Origin: Haemonchus contortus
Lineage: Eukaryota > Nematoda > Chromadorea > Rhabditida > Trichostrongylidae
Length of the DNA stretch: 64,000 bases
Assembly (NCBI GenBank): GCA_000469685.2
Contig: LS997566.1
Span: forward strand, 4,929,845-4,993,844
Reading direction: 5' to 3'
The translations under genes were made by a program, and so were the position numbers. Shown here in pieces: positions 49,141 through 62,700 of this stretch (position 1 is its first letter; each line of letters opens with the position of its first letter). The notes below the pieces were generated by a model. That model worked only from the letters and a program-made list of their open reading frames with translations. It was not told the origin of the DNA and made no database searches.

Positions 49141-52100
49141 AAGTCGTTCAAAGCTCAAAACAAGGGAAAAAAGCCTCTTTTTTCCACCCATAATGGAGGC
49201 CATGCAGACCTTGGTGCAAAAATTTTCGCAGTTCACAAAAAGATCTCCTAGGGTGAATCTGTTCGCAGATATTTTGTCCGTCGACCTGTGGAGCCCATGC
49301 TCTTGAAAAAGTGTCGTCTATCCCACTTGAGGTTTTGGAGGCTACTATATTATAAAAAGATGGTGAGCTGATGGAGAGGTGCAATAGAAGTTAAAGACAC
49401 TGAAGGAATGTCCTTCACTAAATGGTGACGTCAGTAGCTCACGTTTATACTTCGGTGCAGTGCGACACGGCGTAATATTGAGCCATGGTAGCATTGAGAA
49501 ACCAGTAGCGGATTTTTATTTATCCATTTGTACCCGATGGTAGGCCATATAGCGCAGGAGCAAAGTTCAACTTTTATAGGCCAGGTTTCGAGGCTTTAGA
49601 GATTCTTAGAGAATGATGAAAATGGATAGGAATCGAGGTAAAAAAAATAACCCAGAAAAGAAGGGAAAAAAAGGACACCTGCTTTTTTGCAGTGATTCAA
49701 TAAAATAGCTATTGATTCCCCCTTCATGGATGCGTGGGTGCGAGTATGTTGTTTCCTCGAGCCAAAAGATTGAAGAAAGTCCTTTGCCTCTCCATCCCCC
49801 CCCCCCCAACGAGTTTCTGGTCCTATGTGCGCTTTGCAAGCCACTTACCACCTTTGCACCTCAGGCGTGCCGACTCGGAGTTTTTCAGCCATGTGCTCGT
49901 TACTAGTTTTGCGATGCACCGGCAGTGCCCGACTGTGCCTGAGCCTAATTAGCGCTTTACCCGGTTCGTTTTCATGAGCTCTAATGCTCCATGTTGGGAA
50001 TGTTCCCATAACGAATTTCTCGCCCGCCCTAATACAAGGCCGAGACAGAAATTTCGATGGGAAAGGCGCTGCAGGAGCGTGAAACGAGCGGGTATTATCT
50101 GAGATGTCATATTCCCAATGGAATTCCCATCTCTTAGGCGGCGATATGGTTAAATAGAATATATCTTCCAGAGCGAAATGTTATGCTTTAAAGGATTTCC
50201 CAAACGACAGCCTGCCACGTTTCCGTCCATATGATTAATTTGTTCCGGCTATACGGACATGGCTTAGGCGACTTTTTTCTCAAGCCGAATGACATCGACC
50301 CTTTTTGAGGGAGAGTTAGAGAGCCGTTCTATTGGTGCTTCAAATGATGGAAAGCCATTGTTGGTCTAGTCCATAAAGAAGTGTGCCAAGTGGGTGGTAA
50401 AGATCGATTCCCCCTGGGATGGGCTGTGCATCGACTTCTTTTCGGTATTGAGGAACCCCTCGGACACGGTACCTCAATTCCCAATAGATTTGTACTGTCT
50501 CCAACTGTGGCCTCATAGGTATAGTAGCACGTAGGGAGCAATGATTTGCCCGAATTATGGTCCAAACGCCTTTCAACCTTCTCTATGATGTGGGTGGTTA
50601 GTTGATTTCCTAGAGATATTATGAACTATTCCTTCTAGAATATTCTTTTTTACTTCTTTCATTGTTCATACACAGGATGACGTTCAACTATTATTACTAT
50701 AGTAACCGCTGAAGTAATTGTCAATTGTCTCTCCTTTCCTTTTCCTTGTCTGTTCCCTTTACCTCTTCTCAGATTCGTTGTTTACCGCTTAAGTTTCAAC
50801 TACTCTCATCACTTGAGCGGGACGCTTTCAAGCAGCATGAATAAATAAATAAACAAATAACAAGCAAATGAATGAAGAGTATGGGCATTTGAACATGAGA
50901 ACTGCTGCATCGAATATAACAGCCTTGGTTTTTCCAAAGTTGGAACCATGGTCACTTTACACTTCAGTGGCCGAAGGAAGTTTCTGATGATCCTGATAAA
51001 GACAAATTTATGACCAAGGGACCGGTTGAACGCGTTTCTCTCAGACTCTGCGACATTTTTTACGATTTTCTGAGCTAATTCAAGACTGTTTAGGTGTTTA
51101 CTCGATATTTATAGCCTTTACAAATATACTTTTGTACCTTAAGATTTTGATTATTATTTCTGTCCATGTGGAGAAGGAGGGGTTGACCAGATGAAAGAGA
51201 AAACGGCTAGGTAATGGGTAATGGGGAACTTTTCTTGTGACTGATCTTAACATCACAATCAGCTTTCCGGAAAAAAAATGTTCTGGATTTCCAGTTGGGG
51301 CTATAACGATTCGTTTCTTTCACTAATCTTCAAAATCTACTTTTCCTCAGACGCCTTCCAGGGACTTGTGCCTTAAGATGCTTCAAAGACATCACCCTCT
51401 CTAAAAAATTGAATGTTATATGATGTAAAGTGTTTGGCAGTCATTTTCCTAGTAGTTACGGTTTTTACGGGGAAAATGGGGCCCATATTGATTTGAGCAG
51501 AAGCTCCCCCGAGGATTTTTTGCCTGTCGAAAGTGATCCCAAATCGAGCCATAGCTGACAAACGTGGTCATTACACCCAGGATTTCTCTGAAATTTGATG
51601 CTCGCTAGTTTTTCCCATGGAAGCTTCGCTTTCAGCTGATCAATCAGTCTCGAGTTCAAGTTACTCCAAAAAAAGTTCCCGTTGCACTATAGATTGAATA
51701 AGGGCTTACTAAAGCTTTCAAGCGTTTTGCCCAGTCATCTATTCCCAGACGATCCGGAGAAAATAAAAAACCGGTTCCTTGGTAATTTAGCATGATACCA
51801 CGTAGGGACATACGGGTAATTTGGAAACGGGACTGATTGATTACCTGTGGAATCGAACAGATTTCCGAGATTGAAGTGATTAGTCTCCAGACATTCTTGA
51901 TACGGCTTTACGGATAGTACTGAACCAGACGGCCCGCTGAATGATGACCTGCGAAACTCAGCAGGAGGCTCTGTCCCCACTCTATCCCCTCTCCTACGCC
52001 ATCTGAAACCCTTGCTAGCATCGATCCCAGTCTACAGTATACATACTAAAAGAGCTCTGGACGGCCTGCACGCACGATTCACTTCCCTTCCAAGCCTTTT

Positions 52101-53209
52101 TCATCACCCCGGACAAGTTAATTGCTCTCAAATCCTACGCACCTTTTCAGCAGCTCTTTCTTTGCGGAACCAGGATTCATTTTGGGAAAGTTCTAGTAAG
52201 GAGACTTCCCCCGGTACCCACATTATTGAATCCCGATCTTTATTGAAAAATCAGCTTTGAATATTACTTTCTGGAAGAACCCTTTCTCTGAACCCTCCTT
52301 TCACATTTTTTTTGTGATTCGGATACACTGAATTGTACATTCCACGTGCACATTTGTTTTTTATTCTCAACTCAGCTTGATTTTGGCACTCGCTCGAGCG
52401 AAACGGATGTTTTGGAATATCTAATCGAGACTTGACCTTTGGCTCTCCATGAGCTTGAACTTTTGATCCTTAGCTGCTCTAAGTCGGTTAATTGGTAACA
52501 CGAATGCCGGGGAGACAAAATTGCTGACATGTACATCTGGTGGCCCGAGTAGAATTTTCGAAGCAAGGTCCCAAGAACAAAGGCCGCCGACTCAAACTTT
52601 TTGGAGGGTTTTCCGGTTTTTCTGGGTTTTTGTGAGCATATTGTGAAGTTCCAGACAGTGTATCATCCAGTTCAGATTTCATCGAAGCTATACTGTGGCG
52701 AAAAATTTTTGTCCCCCGAATTTCCGTCGTTATTTGTCATTGTCACATGTTCACGCCATGGGTATGCACTTGGAAGCTGTTTAACAAATTAACTAGCAAC
52801 AACAGGATGTAAATAAGGAATTCTTCACGAACACATCGCAGAAAACCACGTGTGTGTGGGTGAGGGGGTTGGCGACGGAGGGATAAGGAAAAGTCACTGC
52901 GAGCAACATCACACTGACGTCAGATGACGCTTAGAATTCAACGAATAATAGATTCTGTTTATTGCCCTGGGCATTTAGTCTAAGTTGTCTGACTCAGAGA
53001 ATGTCGAGTTAGTCAGATTTCTAGAAGAAATCAAGTTTGTACTGTTGTGCTCCAGAAGACTTTTTGCTACTTAATCCCATTCTGGAGATGTATCCTTTCA
53101 ATAGAAAGTTTTTTTGCATATGCTGTGCATCTACATGTGTGTATGCATTTCGAATGCTTGGTACATGTATATTCAGTTTATATACTAAATGGTTTTTGAG
53201 ATTTCTTGA

Positions 53210-53540
53210 AAGGATAACCTGTGACCGCCAAGGACAGCCTAAGGGACGCTATTGGATCGAAAAAGGTTCAAGAGAAGGCGTAATAAGGGCCGTCAAAACC
53301 GGCTCAGCCGACGTACACACCCAAAGTGGACGAGTTGTTAAGCGTTATGCAGCTGTAGAGGTTGCACCCATCGCACCAAGAGGCACACCATCCACACAAG
53401 CGGCGTGTTGCAGACAGTTGTAGGCAAGGGGGTGCGCGTTCGAACAGCTCGTCCAAAAACCCCTCCTGTGCAACTTTTTCCGTAACAATCTCGTCGAATC
53501 CCTAGTTTTAGTTTTTTTGAAACCTTGTATTTCTCCAAAC
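53210..53540. mobile_element. MITE, TTAAAGGCAC family, internal fragment
   Basis: Matches the core of the 21.7 kb copy: CGACGTACACACCCAAAGTGG, CAGCTGTAGAGGTTGCACCC, GAACAGCTCGTCCAAAAACC and AATCTCGTCGAATCCCTAG. No terminal repeats found. It ends about 190 bp before the globin start codon. Confidence 0.55.
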
Positions 53541-53730
53541 GAGCCGATTTTTTTTTCTTTTTTGCTTCTCTTCTACGCCTCTTTTGCCAAGGATTTCTTG
53601 AAATTTCTATTGTTTGCTCTGAACCCTCATATCCTTCCATCGAATTGTGGAAATAGTGATGACATGCGATTTCCGCCCCAGTGCTTTTGATCTGTTTCTA
53701 CCAAATTCGTAACTTTTAGAGACGCTGAAA

Positions 53731-56700
53731 ATGGGCAATGCAGAATCTGCTGACTCGCTTTCAACAAAACATCGTACCCGCTCACAATCGCCAGTACGTG
53801 AACCAGGAGTAGTACGGTAAGTCGTCCTACCGCGATTGCTCTATTATGCCGTTTCTGCAGATTGTCAGGAATTTCTTAAATATGTGGACTTTATTCATGT
53901 TGGTTAGCCGTTATGCCTCGATAAGATAGTCTTTGAACTGCCATTCGCAAAGAGGCATTAGATCAAGATTTCCTTCACCGCTGCTACCACAGGCTACCGG
54001 TTAGAGCTAAATCTTAGGCATTCCTTTTTTTTGGGCCCACGCAAAACGTCGAGATCTCTCGTACCACTTCCGGGATCGCTTGACGCCAACAGGTGAGCGC
54101 TCTTTGTTACTGGAACAAAGGCAAAAGCGCTCCAACGTGCTAGCGATTCTTTGCCTTCTTCAAAGGCGATGAAGTGGAAGCACACTTGTCTAGTGGAAAA
54201 AAGTGTTGTCTCAAGAATCAGCTGATACACCAAAATCAGCAGACCCCTAGATCCGCTCAAACACTGTGGAATTTTGATAAAGTGCCGAATTCATGGCGCA
54301 TCTTGGAGACATAGACGAACTCTCATTGCTTAATCATTTAATTCATAAATGTATTTGCTATAGTGCTCACGTGTGCTGAGGACAAGATGGAAGTAAAGAA
54401 CTCGGATCTTGAGGTCGATCGATCCCCTTGGTATAAACCATACAAACAGCTTCCTTTCTCAATCATAGGTCCTTTTTGTTTCCGTAATGACTTCCATGAA
54501 GAGCCGATAGTCGCTTGAATTAACTGCTGACCTTTCATAGTATCGGAGATTTCCCTATCCTTGTTAGGAAACGACCCATTGCCTCCATCGGCAGTAGGAT
54601 TGACGGAGTATCATCATCTCAGTTCTGTCCAAGCTCTAAAAGTATCTAGCAGACTGATGAGACGGTTGCTAGAACAACCTTGTGTCCGGCCAGTTGAAAA
54701 GGGTAATTCCTTTCATGGACAGAGTTTAAGGCCCTGAAAAAGCAAAAAAATCAACGATCACTCCTTATCTCGGGTGGCCCCAGTTACAGAACCTCAAACT
54801 TTTTCATGGTACTCTTTCCCATGTGTCATGGAAAGAAATTCGCTCAAGAAAAACAGGAAAAGCGACGTCTCTCAGTAGACATATAGGGTTGATTTCCTGT
54901 TACTGCATGGCACTTATTCGAAAAAGACTTCCTATAAGTGCAGGGCACTTAAGGGCAGTGAACTGCTGACGTTTGTTTCTTTTTTTCGAAAAGGAAAGAA
55001 GCCGTACTAGTTATTCCAGCTATGGTGCACCCGTCATATGTAATTAATTGTGCATAAATTAGAAAATGACAAATTAGAATTGTGACAAATGGGTGACAAC
55101 TACAAAATGGTGTTCATTTACGTCAGACGGGTGGATGATCGGCTATCACCGAGGGATTCAGCTTATCTTGTTCTCTGACCTCGGCTGAGGACAATCGGAA
55201 ATTCCATGGCAATCGAATTTGATCCAATAGCGTGCGCCACGCACTCATCTTCGCTTCCTCAAATGTGCCAGCGTTGGAAAGGTATCAGCTCTTGTAAGAG
55301 GAGTGTCTAGGGGGGATGAGAGGGATAAACCCATGGTCCAGGGTTTTTAACAACGTAGTCGAATCTTGCATTCTTACCGCAGTAGAGTAGGAAGCAAGCA
55401 TTTAAGCGATACAAGGGCAGAATGGAATCAAAAGAATTCAATTCTGCTGCAGCGATGTGGGGACTACCAGCAACCTCTTCAGTGTTATCGCAATGTCGTC
55501 GAGTTGTAAGCAACACTCCGGACCTGGAGGGAGATCGAAACAGTGCCAGTCTGCCCTGCTACATCGTGTTACCCCTACACTGCGTTAAAATTCCGGGTAC
55601 CTTTTCTTGCTCTGCTCATGAACAACAGTAAGTTCCGTGAGGAGAATGGAGGAGAATGAAGATTCAACGGGCGATGAGTTCGGTATTCACCCCATAGCTT
55701 CGCCCAGAGCACTGTTACTACCCAGCGAAGTGGAAACGTTGAAGTGTCCACTACCCTGAGGGTCTCAATTTGGCCTCCATCCTCTCCCAACATGATATGA
55801 ATTGTTTAATGGGGCGTCAAAAGGATAAAAGGGTTTCTATCCACCATTGCAGTGACTGAACGTCGGGATTATGTGAAAAAGGAGTGCAACTGTCGAGTCA
55901 CCTTTAAGTCAACACGAAATGCATAGGTATCAAAGGCCATTGAGTGAATCTACCATACAATAACGGGTAACTTGCGACATTTGCCACGGAAGGGACTTTT
56001 CATTTTACGGCCATTTGCTTTCCGATGTATTCTGCTGGGAAGAAACCATGTCATCTGTATGTCGCGCCCGAATGTCAGCACAGACATGGCAACGGTAGCC
56101 ATAATAAGCACTCAGATTCAGAATCACATTATCCTTAAAATCCGAAGAGAAGGAGGAGACTAAAGCAGTCTTCCTACTGGATGCTGCTACTCCTCAAAGC
56201 CAAGGAATTACTGCCGTAGACTTTGGTGTGCTGACTGTAAACACACCTGTCATATACCGTTCTACGCGTACATTACTGTAGAAATTTTGATCTGTTTTTC
56301 GAGTTTTGGTTCTTTTTTGACGATGAAATGGCCCAGAAAATTGGAGGAAAGTTTTAGCATGCCATCTGTACCAACAGCAGGTGCCCGATGCATGACTGAA
56401 CGGCCACCACGGCGGTCGAAGACATGCCGAAGCCGGTAAGTGAGTTTTTAGGTACGAGACAACTCGTCCAGCCATACCATTCGTTCAGGAATTCTCGAAA
56501 AAAGGTGGTATGCAGTGTAACTGGTCTAACGCTACATCAGAAAGCATTACTAACGCGGAAATGGAATCGAATGGAGTCTGGTGAGAAGTTGTTTAACCAT
56601 TAAACCATTTCATCTTCGTCAAACTCTCAGTGGATCAGTCATCACTGTCATGGGGTTATGACGCATGAATTTGCTCCAAATGTCACTCAACAAGGCCAGC

Positions 56701-59700
56701 TGTCCCTTTGCACCCTTCGTCCCATCCTTTTTTTTGCCTACGTTACATCCGGGAAAACTTTTGAATAACAAGTGAGATGCACTGCTGCAAAACCGATGCC
56801 CTCTGAGCATTTCCGGGTACTTTGAACTGATTGCAATCTATCTTTTTTTGTGTAATTTTCAGTCGTAAATAATTATACCTAATTTCAGCCACAGTGTACG
56901 AACTGGGTAGACGGATGTTCGAGTCAATTTTCACAGAAAATCCTCATTATCTGGCTTATTTGGATCTCAAGGGAGAGCCTAATTGGAGAAATCATATCAA
57001 CTTCAAAATTCATGTTCAGGTAGGTCGTACTTTTATTATATATCTGGAAAGTGGTTTAGAGGTCTATCTATATGACAGAGAGCAATCTTGATGGGCTGCA
57101 AAAACTGAAGTTGGAGAGATCTCTTGCTCTAACTTTTGGTGATCTTATTGTTAGATGGATATCCCTAATGGATGGCAGCATTGGTCTAGACGTGCATATC
57201 ACCCAAATGGTGCCTGAAAGCGGATTTGACTTGTATAAATCAATTTTATTGGCTGAATAAACAACAGCTCCCAAAATGATGTGTGTGATGCATTAGGAAC
57301 GAAATGGTCGCGTTGCGGTGAGAGGGGCGTCGCGCGCGAAGGAATGTAGCAGGATGCAGCAGTAGGTAAGAAATACAAGAACAAAAGTACTAATAGTAGA
57401 ATTATGCATAAAATAATGAATGCATATCGATTGAGCCGTATGAAGAACGCTAGAGCTGTAATAACGGCGAATCAGTGGTCCGCGACAGCCGCGTGCGGCA
57501 AATCGATTACCCAAAATCGTTCCTGACGCCCGTCTCTCCAAAATAATTTCCGCAGGTCATCTAGCAAACAGGTAACCTGGCCAGAAGATAGCTTGGGAAG
57601 TTAGGAAAAAAGAAGCCATAGGCTACGAAAACCTTGAAGAGCTATCCGTTGTAGAAACCGGCCACTTATACCATCTCAGATGGCTTGAAGTTAATTGACC
57701 CCAGGTTGTGGACTCGATCCCGATCAGTACGGCCCTGTGGGAGCTTAAAGGAAAGATTCGAACATAGAGCGGTCGGTTACGGTAGTTGCCACGAAACCAC
57801 TGCCACTTGCATGCTTGTGACCGTGAGAATTCACATGTGAAGTCCTCATATTCCACAAGGATGGGAGCTCCTGTTAGTATGGTCGAAAAATGGTTCGAGA
57901 CCTGATTGTTGGAACACAGAGCTGCACTAATGCAACCTGGTATTTCTTCATCACTGGCTTATTCAACGCTCTTTCCCTAGTAATGGAATTTGCCGGAAAT
58001 CTCCCGATTCTGGAAAAAACGAAAATCATATTTCAGGCTTTTACCTTCGGAGCTGTGTGGGCGCCAAATTTCCGCATCACATCCAATCTGCTGCATAGCA
58101 CTGGGGGGAACGTTATTCATAGTCTGCCCACACACAAGCCAAGCAAAAACTCCTCCGTAGACTTCTTCCTTCAAGCTACCTTCCGAAAATAGCCAACACT
58201 CTGAGAAGCTTCTTAAAGGCACTTTTCACGACAGTGCGACGTCAGAAGCGATCCTCAGAGGGAGCGTTGAAACGTACACTGGCTTACCAGTGAAGAAAAA
58301 ATGGAGAAGAACGAAAAAACGAAGTCATTTTTTGGAAATCACTTCCATTGGGTGTTCAAGGATAAGCTTTATAAGTAATCGCTTGGAGGAGTCAGCTTAG
58401 TGAAAATACTGTAACTGCGGTAATATCACGCGCTCTACCGTATCAAAGTGTCTACCGTAACACACCACTGGCTCTTATCACGCTTCCTATTGCGACTGCG
58501 GTCAGTGTAGAAGCTCTGTGGGTCAGAAGAATCTCGTGAAACAGGGGCAAATCTCCATTCTTGCTGAGAACGTTGCTGATTGACCGTACCCACATATAGA
58601 CTTCAACTGTTCCAATCAGCTAGATCGGGCATGTTTTTGCGATCAGATTTAGTAGCTACTGTACTATCATGAATACGAGTGTGCAAAGAAGGTCGAGGGG
58701 AAGCAGCGGCAGGCGATAATATAGTGATATCTGCTGTCCTTCTCATACCTTCTCCAGTGTACCAATCTTCTTTCCTACTTCCTTTTGTGGATCAAGAGGC
58801 AAAACCGTCGATCGGAATATCAAATTATCTTTATTTTGTATGCCAAATACGCATTCAGGTCGAAAAGTAAGTACAGTAGAAGAAATTTTTAGGCATGACG
58901 CGTCCCTGGAGTGGACTCTGACAGCTGAGCATTTCAGCCTTTCCTAAACTCGATACTTTCAGCGATTTGTGACAGCCATGTCGGAAGCGATGAGACGTCT
59001 TCGCGATCCATCCACCTCATACGACGTCCTACGAGACTTTGGTGCTTCCTATGCCGTCTATCCAAAGCGGGTATCAGCGGTGTACTTTGAACGCTTAGCG
59101 AATGCACTTAATCAAACGGCCACTCAACTACAGGAAGGCGACCACCAAGGCATAGAAGTTCGTTCCATTCTCATTAGTAATTCTTTGCCTTTTTCTGGAT
59201 AAAGGAGGAGGAGGCTAGCCAAACTCCGCTATCTGGCTCGTTTACCCTAAGGCTCGTTTACCCTAAATTCTATGCACCTTTTCCTTTACCTTTCGTCTCA
59301 TCTACCTCTCTTCTCAGAACTTCTCAGAATGGGTATAGGTTTTGCCTAGAGGACTTGCACTTTTGCCCTTGGCTGCATAATATTAGTTCGATTTTCTTTT
59401 TTGTTAGAGGATTAGCACTTCAGTAGGTACTGGATTGTTGAGTGAAAAGGTCGGGAGGGAAGATTTCGCGTTTTATTGGAATGATATGACGCGATCTAAG
59501 AGATGGAGTTTCTACAAAAGAAAAAACTTAATAATAATAAAATCTGATAATCAATAATATTAAAGAATTATGAAAACAAAAACTTCCTAAAAAATTAATA
59601 ATTTCACTTAATAATAACAACAAGAAGATTTTCTAAGCTCTTAAAGGAAGGGGGGGGGGGGAGGGTGGGCTAAGGTAGGCTCTAATTGAAAGGCTGAGGT

Positions 59701-62700
59701 GGTATATTGGCAATTAGCGCGCTATCACACACGCATGGTCCAGGGCTCGAATCCCAAGAAGATATCGATCGCTCGATGGGACCAGACTTGTCTAGGAGGA
59801 TGAAAGCACTGATTTGCACATCGGCTGGTCATAGCAAGTTATTGTGTAGGCTGTGCTTTCAAACCACTACGATCCGAATGGAAGTCGAGTGCGGGACGCA
59901 TCCCTCAGACAGGCTTGATCAACGCTTGCAGACTTTATCCTTTTTACTGGAGTGATGACGCCTCAAAAGTACAATTTCCATGTTTGAGTGGCTACTGCGA
60001 CACATTTTATTACCCGGATATCCACTTTAATCCCCCTGGGATTTGGCGCGGAAGTCAAACATACGGCGTAGTCTCCAGGGTCCAATAAAATCCCTACAGC
60101 CAACAACTTACAGACCTATTCTATGAGTAAAAAGGAATTTAACGAGAATTGTATGAGTAATATATAATTCACATTCACCATAACAATTGATAATAAGTAA
60201 TAATCAGCATGAATTGAGTATGTATTTGATCACAAAACTGCACTCCAGGGAGAATAAATTTGTTCGGAATAAGTGAGACTAGGGTTCTCGGTGGACTCAA
60301 AAACCATTCGAATTAATTTATAAGCGTCACATAAGCAGAAAACGATATCGAGATAGGCATTTCATCGGTTTTGAACTCTGGACAATTGGAAATCGGTGAA
60401 ATCTACGATAGCAGGGGGCAAAGAGCCAAGCTGAGCGGGTTAGAATGCGAAAGGGCTCTCAAGACCGAAAGAGGACCCTTAGGATCAGGTCGTCGTCAGA
60501 TCGACACCAACTCAACCTTGCCTTCTATCTTTACAGTTAAGGCTATCTGATACCCCAGCGGTTGGCAATTGCAACTACCCGCATTTGTTACGAAAGTAAT
60601 TTCATGTTCCAATTTAAAGGATTCAAAAGGCGTGGCGTAAACAGGAAGAGTAAACAACGGCGATACCGAGTATTTTTTACGAGTTCGACTTTTTTTGATT
60701 TTCGAAGGTCGTAGGGGTCTGTGGCATCTCTTGTTATGCCCATGAGGTTGAATTCATACTGATTCAAACATTTCAGAAGGCCCCAAGCCGAAAACAGAGC
60801 TTGACCTCCAGCGACAAAGACAAGTCTTTCAAATCGCTGGTAGATTCGGAAAAATCAGTCGAAGAAGAACAGGTATGTCGATGCAATTTTTAGAAAACTA
60901 TTGGGTTGTAACATAAGTTCGTAGAGTTTTGTGTTAGGGTCATTTAACAACGATTCGCTTTGTTTTTTGGCGAAGTGTATATATTCATTCGAAAGAGCTC
61001 TTTCTCCTCTATAAAATAGTTTTATTCGTTTTTTGGATAGTTTAGTTGTACGTCTTTTTTCTGTCTCGGAATTGGAATGTCCAGGAGGAGAAAATCAGCA
61101 TTTTCGACATCTGCTTTTCATCGAGGTCAATAAGCAGCCGAAGCCGCTCGGGACATATGCAATGTGTACGAGGAAGGTGTCCTAGGTGTGTCTCTGGGTG
61201 GCCCCAGGGGAGGCACCGAAGCCGAGAGTCAAGCAAGACCTTCACTCAAAATAGGTCATGATTTGCGTTTGGTGAGACTGGAAAGGAACGGTGCACTGGG
61301 AAATGTCGAACGAAATGTACTGTCAGCAAGGAGGTCAACATTGCCCAGCTAAACCGTGTTAGTGTGGCTATTCTGCTGAAAAGACCCGATAGACAAGGTG
61401 AAGTCATCTTGCTCTACGACAACGCCAGGCCCCATAATGCCCAAGTCGTCAAAACAGCACTCCAAAAGATTGAATGAGAGGTTCTTCAGCATCCACCGTA
61501 CTCTCCGGGTCTTGCACCTACCGACTACCACCTTTCCGCTCTCTGTCGAACCAAATGAGGAGTGTTATCTTCGATGGGGAAGAGGTTCTTGAAAACTGGC
61601 TCAACAACTTCTTCGACACCAGACCGTCCGATTTTTGGCGAAACGGAATCAACAAATTGGTCGAGAGATTGGAGGAGGACGCAAACAGTAACAGGAAGAT
61701 ACATCATTGATTAATTTATAATTATAATTATTGTCAGTTTTATGGACAAAACTTCAGTCTCGGACGGGTTCGAGTCCCGTCCGAGACTGAAGTTTTGTCC
61801 ATAAATCGTCAACCTTGTGAGATTTATAATTATTGTTTTTCGGTAAAATAAATCTCTGTGAAAAAACTCTACGAACTTATGTTACAACCCAATAATAATC
61901 AGCAGTCTTTGAAAGCCCTAGTACTGCTAGTACAGTAGTCAGCTATCAAAGCCCTACTGCTAAGGATTAAAAGCTGCCGTAATCCGAAAATAGTTAGACA
62001 GAAGTGATGACGTTCATCAGAGGTATTCCCTCTTTGACGTTCCTCCATACTGACTGGCGTTGATGAGGGCTCGTCCTTTTATAGTTAGAGAATTAATCGA
62101 TCAAAAATCGATTTGATTTTTCTCATCCCCACCATGTTGCTGAAAATGTTTCCTTCCGGCAGTTGTTTCAGAACAGTTCTTTTTTTCTGTGAAGTCCTCT
62201 GACTACCGTGTAAATTGCATTTGCAGAGCAGGATGAACGAACTTCGCTGATTTCCTTATTAAATTTACTATGCAATTATCTGAAATTTCCTAGAGAACGA
62301 ACCGAGAACGTTGACGCAAAACCACTCTAATTTTTACCGTGAAAATTCTACATGCTGTGAATAGAAAATTAGTTTTGGTGACGTTTATTCCTCCCCTAGA
62401 GAAGACTTTGCAGACGTAGCAGAAGGGGAAAGCACACACAAATGTTTCTCGGACTTTGAGTAGAGGTTGAATACCTGGCGCACCGCCGACTTTATGAGAG
62501 ACGACCTCTCTCCCAATTCGGACAGATTCATGTACCCATGAAACACCCTTTCATGGTAGCTGAGGCTTGAACTTCAAGTTTAACACTCCACGGTACCCCC
62601 TTGCTCTCTACTGGTGCGTAACCCACAACTAACTCGACAATTTTTCCACAGGGGTTCCTTCGAAGCTTGGAAGCTCCGTAAGAAGTGCACCACTTATATC

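Larger units (their letters stand above)
36301..53730. other. 17-kb gene-poor, repeat-rich stretch
   Basis: No gene could be assembled. Recognisable content is SINE copies (36.9, 38.1, 47.6 kb), a foldback element (48.7-49.1 kb), tRNA-like sequence (42.3 kb), long poly-C and poly-G runs (40,622-40,634; 41,458-41,475), a MITE fragment (53.2 kb) and three weak open segments listed separately. Confidence 0.5.

Noticed and set aside
62652..62677. 26-nt exon-like segment (acceptor CACAG, donor GTAAGA) before globin exon F
   Set aside because: Including it shifts exon F into a frame with an early stop. E joins F directly in phase 0.
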